NCBI GenBank assembly: GCA_963678705.1
Contig: OY783211.1
Span: forward strand, 15,390,603 to 15,454,602
Reading direction: 5' to 3'
DNA from: Panorpa germanica
Lineage: Eukaryota > Arthropoda > Insecta > Mecoptera > Panorpidae
Length of the DNA: 64,000 nt
Shown here: positions 11,785-22,520 of the stretch, piece by piece
How positions within the stretch are numbered: the first letter of the stretch is position 1
Layout: each line of letters opens with the position of its first letter
Notes under the pieces: model-generated
Seen by the model: the letters and a program-made list of their open reading frames with translations, nothing else
Database searches by the model: none
What the model was told of the DNA's origin: nothing
Made by a program: the position numbers and the translations under genes

Positions 11785-12260
11785 GGACGTCCGCACACGA
11801 CGCGACTGGTTGCAAACCTTAGCCCCGAATCTACCCGAAGCGAATATGATTACAAATGTTGTTAGTGAGAGATTGAACGTGTATGCGAAAACACGAAATG
11901 AAGTTTTCAACGAAAACGCGCACGAGCCGCGTATCGTGACTCTATAAATTTTTTAACAATAGCAAAACAAGGGATTCTATTGTGTTATATTTGATTGTAT
12001 GTATGTATTTAAATACTTTTCGTAAACATCTCTGTTGATGATGTCATCATGAAACCAACAATGCCTTGCGACCGAGAAATCTAGTCGCTGAATAGATGCT
12101 CAAAACAAGTTTAAAATCAGTTTAGTTACGTTCGTGCCGTGTGTTTTGTCTCACTTGTAAACACGTTCGTTCTTTCACTAACAACACAGTTGTAATGACA
12201 TTCGATTCGGGCAGATTCGGGGCTAAGATTTGCAAGCAGTCCCTCCGTCTGCGGACACCC
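11785..12260 (+). mobile_element. PIF/Harbinger-like MITE, full copy
   Basis: The element is 476 bp with long inverted ends. The left end is GGACGTCCGCACACGACGCG, then ACTGGTTGCAAACCTTAGCC and CCGAATCTACCCGAAGCGAAT. The right end is the inverse, ending CGTCTGCGGACACCC. TTA flanks both sides (11782-11784 and 12261-12263), the TWA duplication typical of PIF/Harbinger. No transposase frame is present. Partial relatives are at 186-515 (reverse orientation) and 35451-35759. Confidence 0.8.
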
Positions 12261-12263
12261 TTA

Positions 12264-12309
12264 GACGCATCTTCAATATGATGCTAAAGTGACTCCAAAA
12301 TGTTTACTG
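12264..12309 (-). repeat. Isolated family A/B terminus
   Basis: GACGCATCTTCAATATGATG followed by AAAGTGACTCCAAAATGTTTACTG is the inverse of the family A left end. It abuts the right flank of the Harbinger-like MITE, which suggests the MITE was inserted into or beside an older A/B copy. The rest of that copy was not found on the left side. Confidence 0.55.
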
Positions 12310-12834
12310 AAAAATTGTGTGCAGTCAAACTATAATCGTACACATCTATCAAATTATGTTAGTATTTTACTCGTTCCTTCCCCTTTAATGACAGATCACA
12401 ATACAAATGACATAATTAATAATTACTCTCAAATTACAATTATTTTATTGAAGGATTTCATTTAATTAGTAATATTATATCACAAGATATTTAATATTTA
12501 AAAATTAATTAAAAAACTCAGGAAACAATTCACCAGTGTATAATACCAGTGTAAAACTTCCCGCTGATTCCATATCTGGCAATCATTTTGAAATCGGTTC
12601 ATAATTTGACCTATATGCCGTTTGAATTTCCCAAATCAGAAAATATTTTTTTTCCGCGGCGAAAATATTATACGAGTATATATAAAAACTCCGCAGCTTT
12701 TTTTAATTTTAAAAGTTTTTACGACTTCAAAAACGTCTAGTATTTTTCTTAAATAAGACAGATGCTTGGAACTTGGTTTATTAGTTTAGGTACACATCTG
12801 ACAAACGCCAAAAAATAAAACAATTAACCACTAT
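12310..12834. other. Non-coding AT-rich DNA
   Basis: No supported feature. Confidence 0.4.
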
Positions 12835-13000
12835 TGGCATTTAACTGTCAGAAATTGGGTTTTTATAAAAAAAAAACATAAAAATAGCAGTAAAAAATAA
12901 ATAGTCAGATTTCGCCTCAGACATGTATGGCTCAAAAAGTTCTAAATGGTTTCAACTATCATCCCCTTTAGGCTTTACACCTTGCTACCAAACACCCTGT
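12835..13000 (+). mobile_element. Left-truncated copy of the MITE at 50475-50675
   Basis: The shared run starts at ATTTAACTGTCAGAAATTG, continues through TCAGA(C/T)TTCGCCT, and ends with the terminus GCTACCAAACACCCTGT. The left inverted end present at 50475 is missing. The flanking sequence after the terminus is ATAT. Confidence 0.65.
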
Positions 13001-13689
13001 ATATTTCTTTCAACACCTTCTTCATTCTTATATATAAAAATTGAAATTAAGTTTACTCGGAATAAAGTAATTTTTATGCGATAATAATTTAGTATAAAAT
13101 ATGAATTCACTGGCTATAAAATATCTTTTAGTGTTAGCTGCTATCACGTTAAATAATTAATATAAGAAGTTTAAAGACTTTTTAAGAGACTATTTTATAT
13201 GCAGCTTGGTATTTGGTCATAAAACCACTGCACTGTACGTAACAAAATGCATCGGAGTAGAGCGGAGCGATGAACTACTTTAGAGAAACTATTTACTACA
13301 ATTTAATGGTAGTTACATTGTAGTTACTAATAGTTTTAAAAAGACCCGTATTAGGAAAATTAAATACATATCTTTTATAAGTAAATTAAAAAAAACTTAC
13401 GATGGCTAGATGTTGGTGCACCTGTCTAATGGAAACTCAAATGATTGGCACATCTGAAACAAATAGAACAAAAAATGTGAATATCTATAGAACCGTAAAA
13501 ACCTAACAAATATTGCTGCATTTAAACCATATACCCGCTAAACCAATAACTACTAGATACAATAGTTACCTACAGTAATACCTATATGTATCTAGCAGGT
13601 GTTCGAATGACATTATTTTATTGTAATGTTTTTGCCATTAGGCGCTACATTCTTCCGCTTTAAATCCTTAAATTACATATCATAGTGCT
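13001..13689. other. Non-coding AT-rich DNA
   Basis: Nothing recognised. Confidence 0.4.
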
Positions 13690-13920
13690 TAATTACATAC
13701 TATCTACCCATTCTCACTCTTTCCAAAAGAAACAATACAAATATAAAAAACAGATAAATTTAAACCACTACTGTTTCTCTCGTTCTGCTCTCCTGTTTCA
13801 ACTCTGCCTCCTTCCATCTCTTACTCTCTATCTCCGCCATCCCCCTCTTCCTTCCACTACTACCCTTCAATAACTGCACAATCTTCTTTTCACTTTTTAT
13901 TCTTTTCGCATAAGAATACT
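13690..13920 (+). repeat. Pyrimidine-rich strand-asymmetric tract
   Basis: This stretch of dense C/T runs (CTCTCC, CCTCCTTCC, CCCCCTCTTCC) is broken by an A-rich piece at 13735-13770. The 62-codon frame across it is a by-product of the composition. It resembles the antisense of purine-rich LINE tails such as the one at 9700-10340, but no homology was established. Confidence 0.4.
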
Positions 13921-13986
13921 TAAAGTGCTGCAGCGTTTTTATATTTAAAAAAATTGCAAATCGATTTTAATTATAGTACACAGTCC

Positions 13987-14030
13987 CAATCTATATGTAA
14001 CTGTAGAACCATGAAGTAATGTTTCACCTT
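13987..14030 (+). repeat. Single MITE terminus (family H)
   Basis: AATCTATATGTAACTGTAGA followed by ACCATGAAGTAATGTTTCACCTT matches 32935-32984 and resembles the right end of the MITE at 2705-3138. No opposite end was found. Confidence 0.45.
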
Positions 14031-15195
14031 TCAAGAATTTAATGGCCGCATCCTGTTGATATATGGATCAATTACAAATACATGGATAAATACAAGTGAT
14101 TGTTACAGAAGGAGTATGTATGTTAGGCTCCTTCGCATTAACCCTTATACTGGCTACGGCCCCATTCAAAAAGTGCCCATCTATCAAAAATAAAAAAAAT
14201 CAAGTGTACCCAATGGGCCACATGCACATCTTCAGATATATTCCCGCCACGTGGTAATGACTTTACGCAATTATAAAACATCACGATTCTAATTAAAAGT
14301 AAATTACTAATTAATCTAAATAAAATAAAAAGCGCCTAATTCGACGCAACAATTATTACGTATAAATATAAAAGCAAGGTCAACATTGATATAAGACAAT
14401 GAAAGGTCGCATTGTGGGTCGTTCTACTTAATTGACTTTAATTATATTATTATAATACCAAGTTAATACGTAGAAGATTCAACTACTACATATATTATTA
14501 AATGATATCATAATAACAGCGCAAATAATGATATTGCACTTTCCTAGTTCTAACACTATTTTTTGCATAATACTTAAAAAACTTTGTTATGCAAAAAATA
14601 GAACAATTTTTGTAAAACAGTGTGACTATTGACTTAAGTTTAAAAGAAGTCCTTTGCCGGTACTATAAGGTTAATCAAATTATTGGTAAACTTCTTTTTG
14701 CATAAGTTCTTATACTCGTAATCAGAGGTTATGACTAACAAAAAATTAATTTAAATAAAATGCAAAATACTACTTGTGTTTAAAGTTACATGGCGGGTGT
14801 GTACATTCCAAGGTAAAATTTATAATCATCTTAATAATAATTAAAAAGTACTACCAAACATTTTTCTTAAAATTATCACGTTTACAAATATGAGTCCTTA
14901 TGATAATAGCATTATCTATAAAGCAAAAATAACGATATTACCCCTATTACTTGAAAGAAGGAATTTTTGTTTAATCCTACAGATCAAAATAAATTCAAAT
15001 TTAAAATAGCACAGTTTATTAAATGTATTTGTATATAAAATTTAGCAAAAGACAGTTAAATAGCGAACAAAAATTAAAGGTGAAAAATGAAAGTCTCAAC
15101 TAAGGTTTATAATAAACTTCCGTTAACCGAGAACTGAGAAAACGGCATATGATAGACCACTAGACATAATAAACATAATTCACACAAATACTTAA
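14031..15195. other. Non-coding AT-rich DNA with one hairpin
   Basis: No genes. A perfect inverted repeat is annotated separately at 14556-14601. Confidence 0.45.
14556..14601. repeat. Perfect 15-bp inverted repeat, 16-nt loop
   Basis: CTATTTTTTGCATAA (14556-14570) is mirrored by TTATGCAAAAAATAG (14587-14601). It could fold into a stem, but AT-rich DNA makes chance hairpins common. No function is inferred. Confidence 0.7.
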
Positions 15196-15486
15196 TCTTA
15201 ATATATATAAATTACGTGTCACGTTGTGTGTTCGCGATGGACTCCTAAACTACTTAACCGATTTTAATCAAATTTGTACACCGGGTGCAGTTTGATCCAA
15301 CTTGAAAGATAGGATAGCTTACATCTCAATTTATGATTAATTATTATGATTTATTATTAATTATCTGATTTTAAAAGATGGCGACATCTGTTGATAAATA
15401 GATTGAGTAAATATTCAATAGATGGCGCTATGTAATGTAATATGACAAAAACGTTAGTCACAGCAACGCGTGGCCGGGACAGCTAG
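15196..15486 (+). mobile_element. Non-autonomous Helitron
   Basis: It starts TCTTAATATATATAAATTAC followed by GTGTCACGTTGTGTG, and carries GATGGACTCCTAAACTACTT and AACCGATTTTAATCAAATTT, words I recognise from a widespread insect Helitron family. It ends in a GC-rich stretch, GCGTGGCCGGGACAG, and then CTAG. The preceding base is A (15195) and the next is T (15487), the A/T insertion site expected for Helitrons, which make no target duplication. At 291 bp it has no Rep/helicase gene and would depend on an autonomous partner. Confidence 0.85.
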
Positions 15487-18298
15487 TTATATATATCATA
15501 CAGACAGATTTTTTAAAGCTCATAGTAAATTTTATTTACTTATATGTACTAAACTTAAGACTTTATCTAATTTCTTTTAAAGTAAAAAAGAATAAAAGTT
15601 TAAATAGTTTTAATCCAACTTAAAAGGCCATTAGGGAATACCATATTGTAAGTGCACAATTGTACATGGTATCCAAATGACACTAGCATAAAACAACAAT
15701 TGCATCTACCCCGCATCCCACATTCCAACAGGAAATGCTAGGGGAATATCTATTATTAAAAATGAACTAAAAAAGGGATGATAGTTTTTAAATTCTATAC
15801 AAATGTAAATTTGTAGAAAATGTTTCACGGACTGTATAAAATACCTGTTATACATTCTCATACTTGGACATAATTCTATCTCGTTCACATATTTGACGAA
15901 CTATTGCTGTCTCATTCAAACGCACTTTAGCATACCTGCAGGTATGTCAAACTGAATTTGAGAGAAGGGTCACTTGAGAGAGATAGAAGGTTTGAGGTGT
16001 TTCTGTAACACTATGCGTGTTCGGATACGAATGCTGAATATTAGTGGTACGAGTACGCATAGTTCGTTCACGAACACAAACGTTTTCGCTCTAGTAACGG
16101 TAAAATCACATATGAAAGAAAAGGAATCTGGCAATCGGCAAAGAGCACGAATAGTTTGCTATTAAATTAAAGATTTCCTGTTTGAATATTTGAACAAAGG
16201 AGCGACATTTTGAAATAAAATAAGCTCAAAATAATTAATGAAGTAAAAAGAGAAACATATTAGATTTCGATTATTAGATTTCAATATTTAGGCGTCCTCT
16301 ACATAATTATTTTTCTAAATATTATTACACCACATTACCGTTGTTACCATCAAAAATGTGTGTACATAATTTAAGCTCGGTAGCTTAACTAGAAATAATT
16401 TTAAAATCGATTGCACAATTTTTAACATTATGACAATCAAAGAAAGATAAGAGTGATTTAAATAAAAACTAATATATTATCACTAAAAGGAATGAAATTA
16501 GAATAAAATTCACTAAGATGCAGAAGAGATAGATTGACAACGAATTATTTCTGGAAAGAAGAGAATATAATTTCCATTGAAATCCAAAAAAGGGGAGCCC
16601 TAAATTAATTTGTAATGCTCAACATTTTGCAATGAAGACTGTATTTCTAATATTTATTTTAGGGCATTATTTTAGCCTATAAAATATGTAGGGTGAAAGG
16701 AATATCATAGTAAAATAGATCATATACCGTATTGTTACAAATCAACCATCGCTAATTCATCTTCCTTCCCAAAATTAATGTATATCTAGCCACAACATAT
16801 ATGCGAGTAAAACCAGTTTGATATGCGACCCTAAATAGCCCCCGGACCGCATTTTGTACAGAACTATACCCGCATCTTTCTCTCTTTATAAATATACTTA
16901 TATAGTCATCTCTCTTTACAAATTACAAAGATCTCTATATATATATTTATCTCTTTCGCTCCTTTTCAAATTTATAAATATTTATTGTTGTCTTTTTCTA
17001 ACCTGGAACAAATTTATTGTATTCAACAATAGTTTACTACTGAGTGCAGACTACAAAAATGTCTACAATTGTAAATTTTTACGTTTGTAAAATATTATTC
17101 TATAATATAAATAAATATTGGATGTTTAAATAATGTTTAAAGTGGTAATAGTTATGAATATTGTGATATGTGACTTAAATTTGTGGATATAATTTATATT
17201 TTATGTTAAAATATAGTTATAGGCTAAAACGATATTAGTTTTTTGTTTAAATTTACGCTCGAGGGCATAAAAGTGGTCAAATCTATGTGAATGTGTTTTA
17301 AATTGGAGTGTTATTGTTTTTTGTAACGTGTTTTTTAGCTAATAACATTGGCCTTCGGAGAGTGCAACAAACTTTTAACGATATTTTGACTACTATTCAA
17401 ATTCTAACGATTCTAACCTTAAATAATATTTAACTTTTTTTAAATACTGTATACAATTTTAAAATTGTAAATATTAAAAATTATAAACAAAAATAATAAT
17501 ATATTAACATACATTATAAAATAAATTCGCTATTGTTTAAAAGATGGCGCTAAAGTGTATGAAAATGTACAAATTATTTTGCACAAAAACTTTATAAATA
17601 ATAAAAAATACATAATAGAAATAATATTGTAAATAAAATGTATAATAAAGATGTTTGTAGACAGTAACATTAATAAGGAACAGTGATATCATTGATAATA
17701 AGGTAAGGATAATTTATCTTCACTATTTATAATATTAATGACAATCAAGCAAATTTAAATGCCGCTAAATTGAAAGATTTAAGTTTCTCTCTATAATTCT
17801 GTAACGCTTTTTAAAGAAATACCAAATAATGTTTTGTAGATTACTAATGTACTGTGCCTTTTACTTATATGGTGGAATAAGACCACTTTTTGAAAAAATG
17901 AAGATAACTATAACAATTCTCGAATTGAAATCTACAACCAATGTATTGAAAACCATACAAACCATCTAGCTTCAGGCCTAATGAATCCTATGAAAATATT
18001 TCATCTAATCTAATTATTGTATTCTTTGAACATCGGATATGTTCTTGGACATGTACCGTGCAAGCCTATTCTACATTACATAAATATTGCTGAGTGTCTT
18101 TATAGACAGATTGCATTACCTCCTTATTTATTTAAAAAAAAAAAGACTTTTTATTCAGAAAACAATCTATGGTTAAACTCCTTTATATTTGAGCAAGTTC
18201 TGACAATTAACTTTATTACTATTATTATTATTTATTTATTTAATGATTTACCTTTCGGCATTACATTCTTCTGCCTTAGTACAATACATTTTAATTCT

Positions 18299-18301
<3 letters not shown>
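15487..18301. other. Non-coding AT-rich DNA
   Basis: No exon or bounded element was recognised in 2.8 kb. A perfect 16-bp palindrome, CATACCTGCAGGTATG, is at 15931-15946. The short open frames near 15974-16165 and 16854-17090 lack support. Confidence 0.45.

Positions 18302-18361
<60 letters not shown>
18302..18361. repeat. (TA)n microsatellite, about 60 bp
   Basis: Pure TA run. Confidence 0.98.
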
Positions 18362-18363
<2 letters not shown>

Positions 18364-18439
18364 CCTTCTACCAGAACAAAAACAAAAACCTCAATTCTCC
18401 TAATATCTAAAAGAAAATAAATGGTTTTGCACATTTCAA

Positions 18440-18930
18440 AAATATTTAAATAGCTTCAGCCTTCCTTCTCTTAGTTATTTATGCCATCCATCTGTTCCCT
18501 TCCTTGCCCCCTTTTAAGAGCTGCCCAATATTCATCTCATTCCCTACTTTTTCCTTACAATCAAACTTAATGTGCTCCAGTGTTTCGTCCTCCGTTCCGC
18601 ACACTCTACACATTCTTTCCTCTCTACTTTCCCAGTATCTGTTTCCTTTTTCCTCATTTCCCAATCTAAACCTTGCTGTCCTTATGTTTTTTTGTCTTTT
18701 TCTAATAAGTACTGAGGTATATTACTTCCCCAAATCCTTTTATATCTTGTATTGTAATTGCTTTTCTCGATTTTTCCCATTCTTTCCTGTTGCTGTATCT
18801 TCTTATCCATTCTTCTTAGCTCCTCTTCGACACTTGGGCCTCCTTCTCTTGTTCTCTCTGCCTCCTCGATCACCATTCCATTCTTTCAAAATACTCCTTT
18901 CTCTTTTTCTTTATTAAAAAATTTAAAGAA
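18440..18930 (-). pseudogene. LINE second-ORF C-terminal fragment
   Basis: On the minus strand two adjoining frames give the end of a non-LTR retrotransposon polyprotein. The upstream part contains EEAERTREGG, RRMDKKIQQQERM and NYNTRYKRIWGSNIPQYL. The downstream part contains TARFRLGN, NRYWESREER and the zinc-knuckle-like motif CRVCGTEDETLEHIKFDC (C-X2-C-X8-H-X4-C), common near the C-terminus of LINE ORF2 proteins. The frames are joined across an A7 tract near 18690, where one base is out of register. Another shift seems to lie near 18870, where FERMEW passes to VIEEAE. The reverse transcriptase domain is absent, so this is a 5'-truncated, decayed copy. The clade is not determined. Confidence 0.7.
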
Positions 18931-19214
18931 AATAAGTTTTTCTTACTAGTAGTAAGAAGATTGGTCCCATAGACTTTTCTTAAACAAACAACTTCTAACT
19001 TGAAAGGTTTGGATTGTTTCACCACTTACTGAAATAAATATAAAGGTTTATTATGATATTTTTTACGCGCACTTTGTTTATTACAATTTGGCAACACTGT
19101 ACATTGTCACGCTCAGCGCATACTAGCCTGCGAAGAGTTCCTATAACACAGATGTTGCGTTGCAGTGGACATTGTTGTCATATCTGTCAAAAGCGTGATT
19201 ATATTTACTGTGTA

Positions 19215-19445
19215 CCCAGTAAATATTTTGGAGTCACTTTGCCATCATATTGAATATGCGTATGATTTTTTGTCATGAAAGAGTTCATTTTCAGTTCAGT
19301 TTCTCACAGTTGTATCGGCTACAAATGGTGAAACCACTCCACCTGCCAAATTGCAAATGAAGATAAAGTTGATGTGAACTATAATTAAGTGCAATAGTGA
19401 TAGAAACGTCACAAAAAGGGACACTTTACTAAATTGTTTACTGTG
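19215..19445 (+). mobile_element. MITE family A, copy 2
   Basis: It starts CCCAGTAAATATTTTGGAGT and ends AATTGTTTACTGTG, with TA on both sides (19213-19214 and 19446-19447), suggesting a TA target. It aligns with 7527-7768 along its full length. No coding frame. Confidence 0.7.
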
Positions 19446-20140
19446 TATACGTATTAAAAAGTTTACATGTATTTAATCCGACTATAATATTCAGTACGAT
19501 TGTCATTAGTGAAATTACCTTACAATTAATGCAAAATATACTATTAGTAGTTGTTGTAATCGCTTTAATATAATGTACCTGCCATCCTAAGAACAGGTAA
19601 AACAAAATCTCTTTGTAATAACTAGGTATAAAAGCCCTAAAACTTTCAGAAAAGAAAACAATCAATTTCTGAGTACCAACAATGTAAAAGGTCTTACTTC
19701 TATTGTATTTAAAATCCTTCAAATTACACAGTTTTAACAATTCCGTACCACTTGACTCTTCTTTGTTGTCTCTCAACAACAAGTTCTATTTTTCAACTAT
19801 TTACAATTTTTCGATGACGATGTTTCTTGTTCATGTATTCCCAAATAAACTCCACTACTATAAAATGAAATGTGTTGTTAACGTAATGCAATTTGAGCTC
19901 GTTCACTCCCTGGGGTGCTGCGCCCCATTGAAGCATATCGGTTACGCGTCACTTCCGTAGAAATCAACCCCTTGATATTTTATAGTATGAAAACGCAGAA
20001 GGCTTGTTTATATTAAACAGTAGAGCTTAGGGAGGACTGCAGAGTGTCGGAGTGTTTAAACGATATTGCAAAAAGAACATGGAATTTTTCAGCATTACAT
20101 GACCACAATTTTAACTAAGGAAAAATGACGAAATGTAACC
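19446..20140. other. Non-coding AT-rich DNA
   Basis: Two overlapping opposite-strand open frames (19438-19782 and 19703-19960) have no recognisable motif and no splice signals. They are treated as chance. Confidence 0.4.
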
Positions 20141-20350
20141 TATAGTTAAAATTACGAGAGATCGCCGGTGACTCATGTTTAAAGGAAGTTATAAGATTCG
20201 TATAAATCTAATTTGTTCCTATAGAGATTATATTAATGGTAGTGAGATAGTGCTTTTTTTATTTAAGACGTTATAGCATAATATATATCACTTTAAATAA
20301 TATAAATTTTATAAATAAAGCTAGTAGTGACTGTGGTTGCGAACTCGGCT
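20141..20350 (+). mobile_element. Family E inverted-repeat element, diverged copy
   Basis: TATAGTTAAAATTACGAGAG followed by CGCCGGTGACTCATGTTTAAA, then GTATAAATCTA and later AGTGCTTTT, match the element at 36561-36778 in the same order. The right end is degenerate, so the boundary is approximate. Confidence 0.5.
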
Positions 20351-20680
20351 GAGCATGTTTTTATTTTATCGTCATACCATACAATGAATGAGAAATTTCA
20401 ACTCTGAATTATTTATGAGGTTATCTTTTCATACAGCAATATCAAGAACAATATTAATCATAAATTTTTTTATCTTAGAATTATTACAAGTTTTATGGGA
20501 ACGTTAGATTCTGACGAAATTTGTTTTCTTACAAGTATTTATTATTTCTTCCTTCTTGTTGAATATTTTATATATATTTGACATTTATCAATGTTCTTTG
20601 CTATAAACGCATAACATGATTTACGTTATAGGGTAATTTGTCAATAGATTTCTTATAAATTAGACAAATACTGCAAACAT

Positions 20681-20834
20681 AGTAGAAGGTCGTCAGTGAC
20701 AGGATTCTCCATCAGAAATAGCCCGACATTAAATAAATTAAATTAAAATATTAGATATATGTTATTTTTGAAATTTATTTATTTAACGTCAGCCTATTTC
20801 CGATGGTGAGTCCTATAACAGACGTTCTCCTACT
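20681..20834. mobile_element. Foldback MITE, family D
   Basis: The left arm AGTAGAAGGTCGTCAGTGAC followed by CTCCATCAGAAATAGCCCGAC and ATTAAATAAATT is inverted at the right as AATTTATTTATTTAACGTCA, CCTATTTCCGATGGTGAGTC and ending CTCCTACT. The arms are about 60 bp each around a roughly 35-bp AT-rich centre, so almost the whole element is stem. A further arm is found at 56770-56832. Confidence 0.65.
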
Positions 20835-21267
20835 GTTGGTGAGCTACACCACTGCCTAATAAGTTTATAATATTTGTGAGCTCAGAAAATATAGCTCTAT
20901 TATTGTAAAGGTCTCAATGTTTGAAGTCGTAAGATTTGTTTGTTACGAGTATTTCACAGTAATTTGCAACATAATAGTTTAGTTGATTAAATAACTTTGT
21001 AAGTTCTTGGAACTAGATAATAAATCCTGGAGATGTTTAAGTTAGAGAATGCTTATAATAATTATACAGCACACAAGTCCGTGTATCGAATTACCGAAGC
21101 TGTCTTTTACTGATAAGAAACCCTGAGTTTTATATTACCGGTATTTTATTAAATTACATTTATTCAAAAGATAATTAAGAAATACGATTGCATTTAATTT
21201 TGCAGCTTTTAGTTGACGGTACATTTTTATATTACGATACATTTCCTATATTGTACATATATTTGTT
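20835..21267. other. Non-coding AT-rich DNA
   Basis: The first 70 bp (through CAGAAAATATAG) resembles sequence after the family D arm at 56832, so the repeat may extend beyond the foldback. Confidence 0.4.
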
Positions 21268-21645
21268 TTAATTTTACCGTATTTTAAAACAACAAGTTTC
21301 ATGAAAAATCGGTATCTAGACTTCTAAGTGGTGTAAAAATTGAAAAATCAATAAATGGAAAACTCGATAGTGTTACCTGCAGACACTTATCAACTAATGA
21401 AATCATTTTGGTGTTTCGATTTCAGAAAATCCAGTGATGAGTTATGAGTAGCACCGCAATGTTACTTCTTTTTGTGACGTCTGCGGAGATTCGTTGTCAA
21501 TGGCTCATTTCTTGATATTTATTTATGAAAATTTCACAAAGTATTCTTTAAATGTTATTTTATCATGTATCGTCATGTATGTAACTGTATCGTCAAAAAA
21601 CATTAACGAAAATAAGCTTTTCTTGTATCGATTTGATCTTACCCC
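21268..21645 (+). repeat. Dispersed repeat family G, copy 1
   Basis: It matches 45998-46408 over about 380 bp. The shared words include TTGAAAAATCAATAAA, GAAAATCCAGTGATGAGTTA, AGCACCGCAATGTTACT or its GGCACC variant, CTCATTTCTTGATATTTATT and TCGTCAAAAAACATTA. No inverted ends and no coding frame conserved between the copies. Family unknown. Confidence 0.7.
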
Positions 21646-22074
21646 ATCACTTAAATGGGGATCTCTAAAAATGTATCTAAAATATGTATCTAATCACTTC
21701 GGCATATTGAACTACAGTAACTAACAAATCTTAAATAAATCTCTGTATAGATTACCTATATATTCTTAGAGAAATCGGCGTCTCTGGTGGATGGCTGACA
21801 TCACAATATAATAATACACAATTTCATCATAGTAACTAATAGCCACTAACCCAGTCTCGTGAATAGAATAAGGTGGGCGTGTCCTAGCTTAGTGTACCAC
21901 GGATAAAAATTGAATGAATGAACTAAACGTAACAAAAGAATACAAAAAGCTGCAATTACTATGTTCAAGTAACTGCCGTTGTATCGGGAGACTAGAGAAT
22001 GGATTGCCTGGTGCTTGGTGAATGTGTATGAGCTACGAGCCTGAGAAAGAGTTCTTCAGAAACTGTTTAATGTA
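21646..22074. other. Non-coding DNA, slightly GC-richer
   Basis: A patch at 21770-21990 has mixed composition without an open frame or splice pair. It may be part of the decayed LINE that follows. Confidence 0.35.
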
Positions 22075-22520
22075 CTAACACATGCTGGGATTTAATAAGA
22101 GTAGAAGACTAAGTGAAGGGGGCGAAGAGAAAAAGACGTTATGGTAACTCGCGAGGCGAAGAATAAGAACGCGATATTGTATGCTAAGTTGGGAAACAGG
22201 GATGGTCATGATATTGTGTTTTCCGAACAATAAAAGAACATGTGGAATATTTGAAGTATGCATTCATAGATTTACAGAAAGTATCTCGTATGCATGTTTA
22301 AAGAGAGAAATTTGCTTTCATGAACGGAAAAATGAACATATAAATGCACGTTAACATATTTACATTATAGACCTTGGCCAGCAGAGTCTAAATTGTTTTA
22401 AATATGAAGAAAAGGTGCTTGATAAAGTTGATGATTCAGGTAATATGAAGCTTAAAGTTAAAGAAAGAAACCAGTTGTACTATATGGTTCGGAAACGAGA
22501 ATTATGAAGAAGAGCGCTTG
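22075..22520 (+). pseudogene. Decayed RTE-like LINE relic
   Basis: Short peptides appear in the order expected for an RTE-type LINE. They are a basic linker piece (EAKNKNAILYAKLGNRDG, about 22162-22205), a reverse-transcriptase-like YAFIDLQKV (about 22256-22284; compare the common FIDLEKAYDRV) and VLYGSETR (about 22475-22497; compare VLYGSETW). The spacing between the last two is far shorter than in intact elements, and stops lie between them, so large parts are missing. The match is by eye and short, hence moderate confidence. Confidence 0.4.

Noticed and set aside
13685-13873. 62-codon + strand frame
   Set aside because: Arises from a pyrimidine-rich tract of biased composition.
18504-18949. 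Frames of up to 137 codons on the + strand
   Set aside because: Antisense to the LINE fragment, whose minus-strand peptides carry a recognisable zinc-knuckle motif.
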